From Alphaproteobacteria bacterium (GTDB lineage Bacteria > Pseudomonadota > Alphaproteobacteria > Reyranellales > Reyranellaceae): DNA of 64,000 bases. Numbering within the stretch: position 1 is the first letter of the stretch; every line of letters begins with the position of its first letter. Of the stretch, positions 6,858 through 16,344 are shown in pieces. The notes below the pieces were generated by a model, which ran no database searches, was not told where the DNA came from, and saw only the letters and a program-made list of their open reading frames with translations. The position numbers were made by a program, and so were the translations under genes. The stretch lies in NCBI GenBank assembly GCA_019635875.1, contig JAHBYP010000006.1, positions 1-64,000 of the forward strand, given 5' to 3'.

Positions 6858-9455
6858 GTGGCCTCCGGCAAACCCTCCAGGAAACTCGCGACGTATCGGG
6901 CGAAGCGCGATTTCGCCAGGACGCCCGAGCCGCGCGGTGGCGCGACGCGGCCGGCGAGCGGCCTGCGCTTCGTCGTGCAGCGCCACGACGCCACCCGACT
7001 GCACTACGATTTCCGGCTCGAGCTCGACGGCGTCTTCAAGTCCTGGGCGGTGACGCGCGGGCCCTCGCGCGATCCCGGGGACAAGCGCCTGGCGGTCGAG
7101 ACCGAAGACCATCCGCTCGACTACGGCGACTTCGAGGGCACGATCCCCAAGGGGGAGTACGGCGGCGGCACGGTGCAGCTGTGGGATCGCGGTTACTGGC
7201 TGCCCGAGGGCGATCCGCATGCCGGGCTGAAGAAGGGCGACCTCAAATTCACCCTCGACGGCGAACGGATGAGCGGCGGCTGGGTCCTGGTGCGCATGAA
7301 GCGCGATCGCGCGGGCGGCAAGCGCAGCAACTGGCTGCTGATCAAGCATCGCGACATGGCGGCGCGCGAGGGCGACTCCGAGCGATGGCTGAAGCGCTAC
7401 GACGACTCAGTCGCCTCCGGCCGCACCCTGAAGCAGATCGCCGCCGGCACGGGCAAGCGGCCGACGCCCTTCATGACCAGGCGCAGGGCAACGGCCGGCG
7501 CGGTGTGGCACGCCAATCAGTCGAACGGCGGCATGTCGGCCGCACAGCCGAAGCGGGCGGCGAGGCCACGCAAGGTCTCGGCGATGCCCCGTTTCGTGGC
7601 GCCGCAGCTCTGCAAGCTGGTCGACCGCGCGCCGTCCGGGCCGGGCTGGGCGCACGAGGTGAAGTTCGACGGCTATCGCGTTCAGCTGCGCGTCGAGGAC
7701 GGCGAGGCGGTCCTGCGCACGCGCAAGGGCCTGGACTGGACCGAAAGATTCGACGCGATCGGCGAGGCCGCCTCGGGCCTGCCCGACTGCATGATCGACG
7801 GCGAGGTCTGCGCGCTGGATCATGACGGCGCGCCGGATTTCTCCGCGCTGCAGGTGGCGCTGTCGGAAGGCACGTCGAAGCAGCTCGTGTTCTTCGCCTT
7901 CGATCTGCTGTTCGCCGAAGGCGAGGACCTGCGCAAGCTGCCGCTGGTCGACCGCAAGGACAGGCTGCGCGAGCTGTTGAGTGCGGCCAAGGTGCCCAAA
8001 CGCACCATCCGTTACGTCGATCACCTGGAGACGGCGGGCGACGCCGTGCTGCGCTCGGCCTGCAGCATGCATTTCGAGGGCATCGTGTCCAAGCGCATCG
8101 ATGCGCCCTATCAGACCGGTCGCGGCAGCGCCTGGACCAAGGCGAAGTGCCGCACCGGGCACGAGGTGGTGATCGGCGGTTGGACCAGCGAGCAGGGCGA
8201 CCTGCGCGCGCTGCTCGCGGGCGTGCATCGCGGCCGGGGCAAGCTGGTCTATGTCGGGCGCGTCGGCACCGGCTTCAACGCAGCGACCCGGCGATCGCTG
8301 CTGCGCAAGCTCGAAGCGGTGGAGAGCGAGCGCAGCCCGTTCGATGTCGACGCCAGCCCGCCGCGCGAGGCCGACATGCACTGGGCCCGGCCGGCGCTGG
8401 TGGCGGAGATCGAGTTCGCGGGGTGGACCGGCGCCGGCAACGTGCGGCAGGCTGCCTTCAAGGGGCTGCGCGAGGACAAGCCGGCCCGGGAGGTCATGGC
8501 GGAGAAGCCCGCGAAGGCCGCGACGACAAGGATGGCCCGGCCGAAGCCCGAGGCGGCGACCGCATCCGGGCGCGCCATGGTGATGGGCGTGTCGATCTCC
8601 CATCCCGACAAGCAGCTGTGGCCGGACGAGGATCCGCCGGTCAGCAAGCTCGAACTGGCGCAGTACCTGGAGGCTGTCGGCGCGTGGATGATCGGGCACA
8701 TCAGGGGAAGGCCCTGCTCTCTCGTGCGCACGCCCGATGGCATCCATGTCCAGACCTTCTTCCAGCGCCACGGCGCGCCCGGCACCTCGCACCTGCTGAC
8801 GCTGACGAAGGTCGCCGGCGACAAGAAGCCCTACCTGCAGATCGACCGTGTCGAAGGGCTGGCCGCCGTGGCGCAGATGGGCGCCACCGAGCTGCACCCT
8901 TGGAACTGCCGGCCGGGCGATCCGGAGATGCCCGGCCGGCTGGTGTTCGATCTCGATCCCGGCCCCGACGTCGACTTCAAGGCCATCGTCGACGCCGCCA
9001 ACGCATTGCGGGAACGCCTTGAGGCGCTGGGCCTGGTCAGCTTCTGCAAGACCACCGGCGGCAAGGGGCTGCACGTCGTCACGCCGCTCTCCGACAGCAG
9101 CGGCCTCGACTGGGACGTCGCCAAGGGCTTCGCGCGCGAGGTCTGCCGCCGTCTGGCCGAGGACGAGCCCGAGCGCTACGTGCTGAACATGGCGAAGAAG
9201 CAGCGCAAGGGCCGCATCTTCCTCGACTATCTGCGCAACGACCGCACATCGACCGCGGTGGCGCCGCTGTCGCCGCGCGCGCGTGACGGTGCCACGGTGT
9301 CGATGCCGCTGAACTGGACGCAGGTGCGCGGCGGCCTCGATCCGAAGCGCTACACGATCCGCACCGCGCCCAGGCTGCTGAAATCGGCCAGGCCGTGGGC
9401 GGATTACGCCGATGGCGCCCGCTCGCTCGCGGCGGCGATCAGGAAGCTCGGCTGA
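6858..9455 (+). CDS. ligD: Multifunctional ATP-dependent DNA ligase LigD
   Basis: LigD repairs double-strand breaks by bacterial non-homologous end joining together with Ku. The 865 residues contain all three modules in the order phosphoesterase (about 20-170, with [12 protein letters not shown]), ligase (about 230-545, with nucleotidylation motif KFDGYR at K269) and primase-polymerase (about 570-850, starting SHPDKQLWP, with the metal-binding DLDPGPD motif). The start is a GTG with only a weak ribosome-binding site; no ATG is available in frame nearby. A Ku gene, usually adjacent, is not in the window. The gene converges on the CoA-transferase at 9490 across a hairpin repeat. Confidence 0.95.
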   Translation: MASGKPSRKLATYRAKRDFARTPEPRGGATRPASGLRFVVQRHDATRLHYDFRLELDGVFKSWAVTRGPSRDPGDKRLAVETEDHPLDYGDFEGTIPKGEYGGGTVQLWDRGYWLPEGDPHAGLKKGDLKFTLDGERMSGGWVLVRMKRDRAGGKRSNWLLIKHRDMAAREGDSERWLKRYDDSVASGRTLKQIAAGTGKRPTPFMTRRRATAGAVWHANQSNGGMSAAQPKRAARPRKVSAMPRFVAPQLCKLVDRAPSGPGWAHEVKFDGYRVQLRVEDGEAVLRTRKGLDWTERFDAIGEAASGLPDCMIDGEVCALDHDGAPDFSALQVALSEGTSKQLVFFAFDLLFAEGEDLRKLPLVDRKDRLRELLSAAKVPKRTIRYVDHLETAGDAVLRSACSMHFEGIVSKRIDAPYQTGRGSAWTKAKCRTGHEVVIGGWTSEQGDLRALLAGVHRGRGKLVYVGRVGTGFNAATRRSLLRKLEAVESERSPFDVDASPPREADMHWARPALVAEIEFAGWTGAGNVRQAAFKGLREDKPAREVMAEKPAKAATTRMARPKPEAATASGRAMVMGVSISHPDKQLWPDEDPPVSKLELAQYLEAVGAWMIGHIRGRPCSLVRTPDGIHVQTFFQRHGAPGTSHLLTLTKVAGDKKPYLQIDRVEGLAAVAQMGATELHPWNCRPGDPEMPGRLVFDLDPGPDVDFKAIVDAANALRERLEALGLVSFCKTTGGKGLHVVTPLSDSSGLDWDVAKGFAREVCRRLAEDEPERYVLNMAKKQRKGRIFLDYLRNDRTSTAVAPLSPRARDGATVSMPLNWTQVRGGLDPKRYTIRTAPRLLKSARPWADYADGARSLAAAIRKLG

Positions 9456-9458
9456 TTT

Positions 9459-9486
9459 CCTTCTCCCCGCCTTCGCGGGGAGAAGG
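9459..9486. repeat. 12-bp inverted repeat between convergent genes
   Basis: CCTTCTCCCCGC, loop CTTC, then GCGGGGAGAAGG form a perfect hairpin in the 34-base gap between ligD and the convergent CoA-transferase gene. It could act as a bidirectional terminator or be a dispersed intergenic repeat. Confidence 0.7.
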
Positions 9487-9489
9487 ACT

Positions 9490-10611
9490 TCAAATGTCGT
9501 CGTCGTGCTCGCCGATCTTCGGCACCTGCGCAGGGAAGCCGGCGCGCTGGCCGTCGAACGACACCGGCAGCGCGTGCAGCAGCGAGGGCAGCTCGCTGTA
9601 GGGCTGCAGGTACATGCCCAGCGCCCTTGTGTGCTCCAGCGCCACGACCTCGGGGATGGCGTTGATCGGCCCGCACGGTACGCCGACGGCCTGCAGCTTC
9701 GCCGCCCAGCTCTCCTTGGTGTCGCGCTTCATGATCTCGCCGATCATGTCGAGCAGCATCTGGCGATGCGCCGAGCGCTCCTTGTTGGTGAGGAAGCGCG
9801 GATCGCTGACCCATTCGGCCTTGCCCAGGGTCTCGGCGAACTTCGCCCATAGCCGGTCGTTGCCGGGCGTCACCATCAAGAGGCCGTTGCTGGTCTCGAA
9901 CGCCTGGTAGGGGGTGAGCGTGATGTGGCCGGTGCTCTGGCGCGGCGGCACGTTGCCGGTGGTCGAGAACGAGGCGACATGCGTCGACACCCACATCAGC
10001 CCGCTCTCGAACAGCGAGGTGCTGACGATCGCGCCCTTGCCGGTGCGCGCCTTCTGCAAGAGCGCACCGAGGATGCCGATCGCCGTCCACATGCCGGTGC
10101 TGAGATCGATGATCGACACGCCGATGCGCGAGGCCGGTCCCGACGGATCGCCGTTGACGCTGACCAGTCCCGCCTCGGCCTGGATCAGCGGTTCGTATCC
10201 CGGGCGCAGCTTCCATGGGCCGGTGTGGCCGAAGGCGCTGAGATCGGCGTAGACCAGGCCGGGGAACTTCGCGGTCATCGTCTTGCCGTCGATGCCGAAC
10301 TTCTCGGTCACGCCGGCGCGCAGGTTGTGCACGAAGGCGTCGGCCGAGCCGATCAGGTCGATCAGCCTCTGCTTCTGCGCCTGATCGTTGAGGTCGACGG
10401 TGATCGACTTCTTGCCGCGGTTGAGGCCGACGAAGTTCACGCCCTCGCCGGCGATGAAGGGCGGCCCCCACTTGCGCGCGTCGTCGCCCTCGGGCTTTTC
10501 GACCTTGATCACCTCGGCGCCCATGAAGGCGAGGATCTGGCCGCAATAGGGACCGGCGAGGTTCTGGCCGAACTCGATTACCTTCACGCCGTTGAGCACG
10601 CCGGGGATCAT
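9490..10611 (-). CDS. CaiB/BaiF family (class III) CoA-transferase
   Basis: A 373-residue class III CoA-transferase with the motifs FMGAEVIKVEKP (29-40), NRGKKSITVDL and a catalytic aspartate D169 in SIIDLSTG, the same position as in formyl-CoA transferase. The C-terminal GVPCGPINAI segment is intact. It lies downstream of an acyl-CoA dehydrogenase on the same strand with a dispersed inverted repeat in the 85-base gap, so the pair may be one transcription unit for activation and oxidation of a carboxylic acid. The substrate is not deducible. It differs from the 678-1856 paralogue well beyond recent duplication. Confidence 0.92.
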   Translation of the reverse strand: MIPGVLNGVKVIEFGQNLAGPYCGQILAFMGAEVIKVEKPEGDDARKWGPPFIAGEGVNFVGLNRGKKSITVDLNDQAQKQRLIDLIGSADAFVHNLRAGVTEKFGIDGKTMTAKFPGLVYADLSAFGHTGPWKLRPGYEPLIQAEAGLVSVNGDPSGPASRIGVSIIDLSTGMWTAIGILGALLQKARTGKGAIVSTSLFESGLMWVSTHVASFSTTGNVPPRQSTGHITLTPYQAFETSNGLLMVTPGNDRLWAKFAETLGKAEWVSDPRFLTNKERSAHRQMLLDMIGEIMKRDTKESWAAKLQAVGVPCGPINAIPEVVALEHTRALGMYLQPYSELPSLLHALPVSFDGQRAGFPAQVPKIGEHDDDI

Positions 10612-10629
10612 GAGGACTCCGTGATGTTT

Positions 10630-10691
10630 GTCATCCCGAGCGCAGCGAGGGATCCAGGCATTCCGAGATCCCTCGCTGCGCTCGGGATGAC
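10630..10691. repeat. Dispersed inverted repeat, family A copy 1
   Basis: GTCATCCCGAGCGCAGCG at the left edge and its complement ending CTCGGGATGAC at the right form a long hairpin. It sits between the acyl-CoA dehydrogenase and CoA-transferase genes, which run in the same direction. Confidence 0.8.
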
Positions 10692-10696
10692 AGCCG

Positions 10697-11863
10697 TTAT
10701 CGCACGCTCGCGCCGAGAATCTCGCGCGCGACCAGCATGCGCTGGACCTCGCTGGGGCCTTCGCCGATGCGGCGGATGCGCATCTCGCGGTACCAGCGCT
10801 CCAGCGGCAGGTCCTTGGTCATGCCCATGCCGCCATGGATCTGCATCGAGCGGTCGACGACGCGGCCGCCGCTCTCCGAGGCGATCAGCTTGCACAAGGC
10901 CGCCTCGGTGCGGAACGGAATGCCGCGGCGGGCACGCTCGGCGGCTTCCAGGGTGAAGTAGCGTGCCGTGCGGATGTCGATCTCGTTGTCGACCAGCATC
11001 CACTGGATGGCCTGGCGGTCCGACAGGCGCGAGCCGAAGGTCTCGCGCATCTTCGACCATTCGACCGCCATCTCGTGCGCGGCGATGGCGACGCCGATGC
11101 AGGCGGCGGCGTAGGGGATGCGCTGGCGTGTCAGGCGGTCATTGGCGACGGCGAAGCCGCCATTGACCTGGCCCAGCACCTGCGCATCCGACACCCAGCA
11201 ATCCTTGAACTCCAGCTCGGTGGCGTAGCTCGAGGAGCGCAGGGTGTGCACGACGCGGCGCACGTGGAAGCCCGGCGTGTCAGCATCGACGATGAAGCAG
11301 GTGATGCCGCCGCGGCCCTTGGAGGCATCGGTGCGGGCGAAGACGATGCCGTACTGCGCCCGGTCGGCCCCCGATATGAAGATCTTGGAGCCGTTGATCA
11401 CCCAGCCCTGGTCTCTGCGTTCGGCCCTGGTCTTGATCGCGCGCGCCGGGTCGCTGCCGCCCGACGGCTCGGTCAGGCCGAAGAACGGCTTCTTCTCGCC
11501 GCGCAGGGTGGGATAGAGGTAGCGCTCCTTCTGGTCGTCGTTGGCCTCGAATATCTGCGCCAGACCGGCGCCGCCGAAGGTGCCGTAGCAGGGCACGTAG
11601 AGGCCGGCGCGATGCTGCGACATCTCGATCGCCAGAAGCGTGCGGGTGACGATGTCGATGTCGGGGCCGCCGAACTCGACCGGGATGTCGATGCCGTACA
11701 GCCCCATCGCCTTGGTCTTCTGCACCAGCCGCGCGTGGTCCTCGGGCGCCAGCTCCGAGGCGTCGGGATCGAGCTTGGCCTCCAGCGGGATGATCTCGGT
11801 GCGCACGAAGCGGCGCACCATGTCGATCAGCATCTGCTGTTCGGATGACGGTTCGAAATCCAT
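10697..11863 (-). CDS. Acyl-CoA dehydrogenase
   Basis: A 388-residue FAD-dependent enzyme that desaturates acyl-CoA and passes electrons to electron-transfer flavoprotein. The family segments are present in order: helical N-terminal domain (1-120), beta domain with FGLTEPSGGSDP (about 128-139) and KIFISGADRA, and the C-terminal helical domain with MQIHGGMGMTKDLPLERWYREMR-type ending. It is probably co-transcribed with the downstream CoA-transferase. Chain-length specificity cannot be inferred. Confidence 0.94.
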   Translation of the reverse strand: MDFEPSSEQQMLIDMVRRFVRTEIIPLEAKLDPDASELAPEDHARLVQKTKAMGLYGIDIPVEFGGPDIDIVTRTLLAIEMSQHRAGLYVPCYGTFGGAGLAQIFEANDDQKERYLYPTLRGEKKPFFGLTEPSGGSDPARAIKTRAERRDQGWVINGSKIFISGADRAQYGIVFARTDASKGRGGITCFIVDADTPGFHVRRVVHTLRSSSYATELEFKDCWVSDAQVLGQVNGGFAVANDRLTRQRIPYAAACIGVAIAAHEMAVEWSKMRETFGSRLSDRQAIQWMLVDNEIDIRTARYFTLEAAERARRGIPFRTEAALCKLIASESGGRVVDRSMQIHGGMGMTKDLPLERWYREMRIRRIGEGPSEVQRMLVAREILGASVR

Positions 11864-11882
11864 GGTGTGTGTCCGTTTATGC

Positions 11883-11936
11883 TGTCATCCCGAGCGCAGC
11901 GAGGGATCTGGATTCCTCGCTGCGCTCGGAATGACA
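11883..11936. repeat. Dispersed inverted repeat, family A copy 2
   Basis: TGTCATCCCGAGCGCAGCGA and its near complement ending CGCTCGGAATGACA form a hairpin between the acyl-CoA dehydrogenase start and the 3' end of the next gene on the same strand. It is shorter than the other copies. Confidence 0.8.
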
Positions 11937-11952
11937 GGGTTGATTGTCATGC

Positions 11953-12288
11953 TCATCGAGGGCTCAGGCGGCCAAGCCGTGGCGGCGGGTCCTTGGCGTT
12001 CTCGCGCGGCAGGCCGCCGAAATCCGCCTGATGCAGCATCAGCAGTTCCTGATAGCGCGTCGTGTACTGCATGTTGATCTCGACGCGGAAGCGATGGCCG
12101 GGGCCCAGCGCCTCAAGCTCCTTCAACAGCTCGCTGCGCAGGCCGAAGGGCGCGCGACCGCCGGCGAAGCCGATCTTCACGATCGTGCCCTCTGCGTCGG
12201 CGATCTGGAACACGCCGAGCTGGCCGGGCAGCTTCCTGATCGCCGCCTCAGTCAAGTCGAGGAATGGCTTGCTGGGACGCAGCTCCAT
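11953..12288 (-). CDS. Small protein with a GIY-YIG-like core, function unknown
   Basis: A 111-residue protein starting two bases after the stop of the enoyl-CoA hydratase-like gene, so translation is probably coupled. The segment GQLGVFQIADAEGTIVKIG followed by FGLRSELLKEL has the spacing of a GIY-YIG nuclease core, with GVF and KIG in place of the two signature triplets. The catalytic arginine and glutamate pattern is not convincing. No function can be assigned. Confidence 0.65.
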   Translation of the reverse strand: MELRPSKPFLDLTEAAIRKLPGQLGVFQIADAEGTIVKIGFAGGRAPFGLRSELLKELEALGPGHRFRVEINMQYTTRYQELLMLHQADFGGLPRENAKDPPPRLGRLSPR

Positions 12289-12290
12289 GG

Positions 12291-13052
12291 TCAGCGCCCC
12301 TTGAACGAAGCCTTGCGCTTCTCCAGCCGCGCCTTCATGCCTTCCTGCGCGTCCTGGCTCTTCATCGCCGCCTGCACCAGCGCATCGATATCGTCGTGCG
12401 GGATGCTGTCGCGCAGCTGCAGCTGACGCACGGTCAGCGCCTTCATCGCCTTCAGCGACAAGGGCGCATTGTTGGCGAGGCGATCGATGATCTTGCCCGC
12501 TTCGCCTTCGAGCTCGTCCGGTCCGACGCAGCGCGCGATCAGGCCCAGCGCATGCAGCTTGGGCGCCGGCAGCGGATCGCCCAGCAGCAGCATCTCGCGC
12601 GTCGTCACCGGGCCCAGCACCTCCATCAGCTTCTTGGCGAGGAACCAATTCGGCGCCAGGCCGACCTGGGCCAGCGACATGCCGAAGCGCGCCCTGCTCG
12701 AGGCGACCACCAGATCGCAATGCAATGCCAGCTCGTTGCCGCCGGCGATGGCGTCGCCGTGCACCACGGCGACCACCGGCAGCGGCGTGAGCTCGATGGC
12801 GCGCAGCATGGTCTCGATGCCGCTGGCGCTGCCCGAGCCGATCGTCTCGCGCCGCTCGCTCATGTCGAGGCCGGCGCAGAACACGTCGCCTTTGCCGCGG
12901 ATCACCAGCACGCGATCCTCGGGCGCCACCGGCGCCGAGAGCACCGTGCGCAGCTCGTCGAGCATGACGCTGTCGAGCGCGTTCTTCTTCTCGGGACGGT
13001 TCATCCAGATGGTGGTGACCGGTCCGCTCTTCTCGATGATCAGGCGCTGCAT
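12291..13052 (-). CDS. Enoyl-CoA hydratase/isomerase (crotonase) family protein
   Basis: A 253-residue crotonase-fold protein. The first oxyanion loop (DVFCAGLDMSERR) and the second (VHGDAIAGGNELAL) are clear. Both glutamates used by true hydratases are missing: the region reads FGMSLAQVGLAP and then NWFLAKKL. The C-terminal KASFKGR ending is typical. It is the first gene of a two-gene unit with the small GIY-YIG-like protein. A non-hydratase crotonase reaction is likely. Confidence 0.9.
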   Translation of the reverse strand: MQRLIIEKSGPVTTIWMNRPEKKNALDSVMLDELRTVLSAPVAPEDRVLVIRGKGDVFCAGLDMSERRETIGSGSASGIETMLRAIELTPLPVVAVVHGDAIAGGNELALHCDLVVASSRARFGMSLAQVGLAPNWFLAKKLMEVLGPVTTREMLLLGDPLPAPKLHALGLIARCVGPDELEGEAGKIIDRLANNAPLSLKAMKALTVRQLQLRDSIPHDDIDALVQAAMKSQDAQEGMKARLEKRKASFKGR

Positions 13053-13163
13053 TTCGGACGCTGCTCCCTCGGGCCCTTGTTGCTTGGCCGCGAGGATAGC
13101 AGCGCCGAAGCCCTCGTCGAGGGGCCGGCCTCAGCCGGCATGCCGCATGGCGGCTATGCCACC

Positions 13164-13892
13164 TCACAGGCCGCCATTGGCCAGCGCCACCAGGCGGTCC
13201 ATGCCGAAGGCGAGCTCGATCACCCTGCACGGCTTGAAGCCCGGCACCGGCGGGAAGTCGGTGCGGCGCGACGTGCTTGCGACCTCGCGCCACTCGCCGT
13301 CGGGCTGGCGGCATTCGATGTCGACCGTCTCGCTGGCGTAGGCCGGCAAGCGATCGGACGGCACCAGCCGCGTCGACAGTCCCGTCATCCGTGCCACAAC
13401 CGGCACCAGCGCTTCGCGCAGCGGCCGGGCGATCTCCGCCCTGGTGTCCTCGGCGTGGATCAGCTGCAGCTCAAGCTGGGTGAAGGCGTTGAGCCTGAGC
13501 TTCGCCGCGGTGGCGCCGTCGCGCGTCTCGCGCCGGTGCGAGGTGCCCATCTGCCAGACGCAGAGCGGCGGCCGCAGCCTGGTGGCGCGCAGGATGCGCT
13601 CGGCGATCGCATAGCTGCCGTCAGTGGTCTCGGCGCGCAGCGCGAAGGGCCGCTCGCCGCCCGGCGGATCGGCGAGCACGAAGACGTCGGTGCGGTCGTA
13701 GGCCGACGACATGCGCGCCAGCGGCATCATCGGCGGCGTCTCGACCTCCTCGATCGCCCACATCTGATTGATATCGAGCAGGGTATCGCGCACGCAGTCG
13801 AGAATCTGGTCGCGCATGCGGCGGCGCAGGTGAAGCTCGGACTGGCGCCAGAAGCGCAGGCCGGCAAGATCGTCGTAAAGCGCAAAGGACAT
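13164..13892 (-). CDS. Stand-alone class II aminoacyl-tRNA synthetase-like core (glycyl type)
   Basis: A 242-residue protein that aligns by eye with the catalytic core of eukaryote-type glycyl-tRNA synthetases. FALRAETTDG (83-92) corresponds to LRPETAQG. CVWQMGTSHRRE (111-122) matches motif 2 with its arginine and glutamate, followed by NAFTQLELQ (135-143). RVIELAFGMDR (223-233) is motif 3 with the ATP-binding arginine. The anticodon-binding domain is absent and the chain is about half the length of a real synthetase. Such paralogues may modify proteins or carrier domains, or act in metabolite synthesis. GAGAGGGGG precedes the ATG. It is separated from its neighbours by more than 100 bases on both sides. 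Confidence 0.75.
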   Translation of the reverse strand: MSFALYDDLAGLRFWRQSELHLRRRMRDQILDCVRDTLLDINQMWAIEEVETPPMMPLARMSSAYDRTDVFVLADPPGGERPFALRAETTDGSYAIAERILRATRLRPPLCVWQMGTSHRRETRDGATAAKLRLNAFTQLELQLIHAEDTRAEIARPLREALVPVVARMTGLSTRLVPSDRLPAYASETVDIECRQPDGEWREVASTSRRTDFPPVPGFKPCRVIELAFGMDRLVALANGGL

Positions 13893-14068
13893 GGATGCCC
13901 CCTCTCGGGCACAAGGCAGAGTGCGTGAAACAGGCGTGACGATGGGACCGCTCCCGCGGGAGCGGCCTATCGACCTCGTCCGACCTGACGCACCGTCCAT
14001 GTCATGGCGCGGGTTTTAGCGGATTGGCGGGCGCGTGGCCAGTCCGCCGCGCATGCACCTGCGAGAGC

Positions 14069-14704
14069 TCAACCGCGCCGCGGCCGGCGCACGGCCCGCA
14101 CCGTGCCAGTGGTACCGCCGCCGCAATAGAACCATTCGAGGCCATCCGACTCGAGCCCCGAGATGTTGGCGCCCTTGGGCATGTCGAGCTGCTCCAGCAC
14201 CTCGCCGCTCGCGGGATCGATGCGGCGCAGCTCACTCTCGTCGTTCTCCCAGGTGGCGTGCCAGAGCTCGCCGTCGGTCCAGGTTACACCGGTGACGAAG
14301 CGGTTGGACTCGATGGTGCGCAGGATCGCGCCGGTCTCGGGATCGATCTGGTGGATCTTGCGGCCGCGATGCTGGCCGACCCACAGCGTGCCCTCGGCCC
14401 AGGCCATGCCCGAGTCGCCGCCGGCGCCCGGCGACGGGATGGTGTGCACGATCTTGCCGGTCGCGGGATCGATCTTGTAGATGCGATCCTCGGCGATCTG
14501 GAACAGGTGCTTGCCGTCGAACGCCGTGCCGGCGTGCGCCGCGACGTCGATCGTGCGCTCGATCTTGCCGCTCGCGGGATCGAAGGCCTTCAGCCCGTTG
14601 CCGGCGGCGAACCAGACGCGCTGACCATCGAAGGTGACGCCGCCGATATTCTCGACATCGGCAAAGGCGTACTCGCGGACGACTTCAGCGGCTGAGCGTT
14701 TCAT
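14069..14704 (-). CDS. Beta-propeller (NHL/YVTN-like) protein
   Basis: A 211-residue protein built of repeated blade-like units of roughly 40-45 residues: segments such as DPASGKIERTI, DPATGKIVHTI, DPETGAILRTI and DPASGEVLEQL recur. This resembles virginiamycin B lyase-type and glutamine cyclotransferase-type propellers. No signal peptide is evident. The start at 14704 was chosen over one eight codons upstream because a perfect AGGAGG lies at the right distance. Function unknown, probably ligand binding or a hydrolase-like activity. Confidence 0.7.
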   Translation of the reverse strand: MKRSAAEVVREYAFADVENIGGVTFDGQRVWFAAGNGLKAFDPASGKIERTIDVAAHAGTAFDGKHLFQIAEDRIYKIDPATGKIVHTIPSPGAGGDSGMAWAEGTLWVGQHRGRKIHQIDPETGAILRTIESNRFVTGVTWTDGELWHATWENDESELRRIDPASGEVLEQLDMPKGANISGLESDGLEWFYCGGGTTGTVRAVRRPRRG

Positions 14705-14730
14705 GTGGACCTCCTGGCGCATCTTCACCT

Positions 14731-14794
14731 GTCATCCCGAGCGCAGCGAGGGAACTCGTTGCCAGCCTGGATCCCTCGCGTCGCTCGGGATGAC
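14731..14794. repeat. Dispersed inverted repeat, family A copy 3
   Basis: GTCATCCCGAGCGCAGCGAG and the complementary CTCGCGTCGCTCGGGATGAC lie between the propeller gene and the 3' end of the HTH regulator, both on the minus strand. The right arm has a two-base change relative to other copies. Confidence 0.8.
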
Positions 14795-14803
14795 GATCGT
14801 CAT

Positions 14804-16024
14804 CTAGCCGCCCGGGAGCGGACCGGGGAGTAACAAGACGGTCGGGAATCCGAGCACCGGCGGGCACATCCAGCGGCGTGCGCGGCCGCGGCCGAAGGAT
14901 TGCGCCTTGCCCGACGCCGCCAATTCCTCGAGCGCACGCTGCACGGTGCGCGGGCTGGCATCGAGCGCGATCGCCAGCGCCGAGCTCGACCACGACTCGC
15001 CATCGGCGAGGAAGGCCAGTACCGCCGCGTGCTTCTCGTCCACGAGCGGCGCCAGCACGACGATCTCGCGGGCGCGCAGCGACGCCAGCGCGAATCCCCC
15101 GGGCGTCGCGCTGATCCCGGCCATCGGCTTCAGTGCCTTGCGCAGGCGGCCGATCTCGACCCGCAGGCGCGCGCGATGCGATTCGTCGGCGTGCCTTGCC
15201 CGGAACGCCCGCAGCAGCAGCTGGGCGCGCGACGCGTCGCCGGGCCAGGCCTCGGCCAGCGCGCGGACGAGCGCGAACAGCACCGGGCGGCTCGCCAGCG
15301 AGACCACCGTGCCTGATACGCGCACGACGTTGCGGCAGGCGTCGACCACGAGGTTGCCCGACGCCAGCAGCGCCTCGACCTCGTGCAGCATCAGCGGCCG
15401 CTCCTCGCTGCGCGTGATCAGGCGCGCCGCCGGCAGGTCGAGCGTGCGCGCGGCGTTCTCGACCTCCGCCGCCAGCGCCGGCACGCCGGCCGCGCGCGCC
15501 GCCTCGCGCGCGCGCTCGAGCGCGCTGCGCGCCGCCCCGGTGCGCAGGTGGCGGATGGCGATGCCGGCGACCGCCAGCTCGTGGGCGGCCCGCAGGGCCG
15601 GCGGCAGGCTCGTGGAATCGAATCCGTCGAGGGCCCGCTCGGCTTCCTCGAGTCGGCCGATCAGCAGCAGGCGACGGATCTGCAGCGTGCTGGCGTGCGC
15701 GGCGTTGACGCGGTCGCCCTGGGCCTCGAGCGTCGTGCGTGCCGCCGCGAGCGTCCTGGTCGGCCAGCTCAGCTCGCGCGAAGCCAGCGCGATCTCGGCC
15801 TCGGCGACGATGCAGCGCGCGCGGGCCACGGACTCCCTCGTCCCGAAGGCACGCGCCGCGCGCTTCAGCAGGGCCTTGGCGCGGGCGAGATCGCCGAGCT
15901 GCGCCATGGCGATGCCGCGCAGCGCCAGGGCCGGCGCATCGTCGCGCAGCGCGACCCGCTTGAGCGCGCCCAGCGCGTCGCCCATGGCAAGCGCCCGCGC
16001 CGCAGCAGTGATCAGCGAGTCCAT
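14804..16024 (-). CDS. TPR-like/winged-helix putative transcriptional regulator
   Basis: A 406-residue, alanine- and arginine-rich protein. The N-terminal 200 residues form repeated helix pairs resembling TPR units. A middle region (about 225-320) resembles a response-regulator-type winged helix (SRPVLFALVRALAEAWPG, then RLRVEIGRLRKAL). The last 80 residues contain a second helix-turn-helix (SSSALAIALDASPRTVQRALEELAASG). It is divergent from the small membrane protein/DUF899 pair across 77 bases and probably regulates it. Confidence 0.7.
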   Translation of the reverse strand: MDSLITAAARALAMGDALGALKRVALRDDAPALALRGIAMAQLGDLARAKALLKRAARAFGTRESVARARCIVAEAEIALASRELSWPTRTLAAARTTLEAQGDRVNAAHASTLQIRRLLLIGRLEEAERALDGFDSTSLPPALRAAHELAVAGIAIRHLRTGAARSALERAREAARAAGVPALAAEVENAARTLDLPAARLITRSEERPLMLHEVEALLASGNLVVDACRNVVRVSGTVVSLASRPVLFALVRALAEAWPGDASRAQLLLRAFRARHADESHRARLRVEIGRLRKALKPMAGISATPGGFALASLRAREIVVLAPLVDEKHAAVLAFLADGESWSSSALAIALDASPRTVQRALEELAASGKAQSFGRGRARRWMCPPVLGFPTVLLLPGPLPGG

Positions 16025-16101
16025 CGGAATCCCGTCACTGATGTAACTCCCACCCGATCGCCGTCAGGACCTAGATCTGTCGCACCCGACAGGAGGCCAT
16101 C

Positions 16102-16344
16102 ATGGGCAATCAGGTTCAGGAAGTCGCTGTCCGTAGCGCCGCCGATTGGCTGTCGCTCGCGGCCGCGCCGACCTTCGCCGGCATGGCGCTGCTCACGGCG
16201 GTGTCCGGCGCGCCGGACATGCTCTGTGGCTCCGCATCGTCGCTGACCGGCATGGCCGCGATGTACGGGCTGATGGGCGCCTTCCACCTGGCGCCCTGGC
16301 TGAAGCTGATCTCGAACCACCGCCGAGAGGAGACACGACCATGA
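16102..16344 (+). CDS. Small membrane protein in the DUF899 operon
   Basis: An 80-residue protein with two hydrophobic segments (about 15-33 and 45-68). A strong AGGAGG lies eight bases before the ATG. Its stop overlaps the start of the DUF899 gene in an ATGA arrangement, indicating translational coupling. I do not recognise a family. Confidence 0.75.
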   Translation: MGNQVQEVAVRSAADWLSLAAAPTFAGMALLTAVSGAPDMLCGSASSLTGMAAMYGLMGAFHLAPWLKLISNHRREETRP

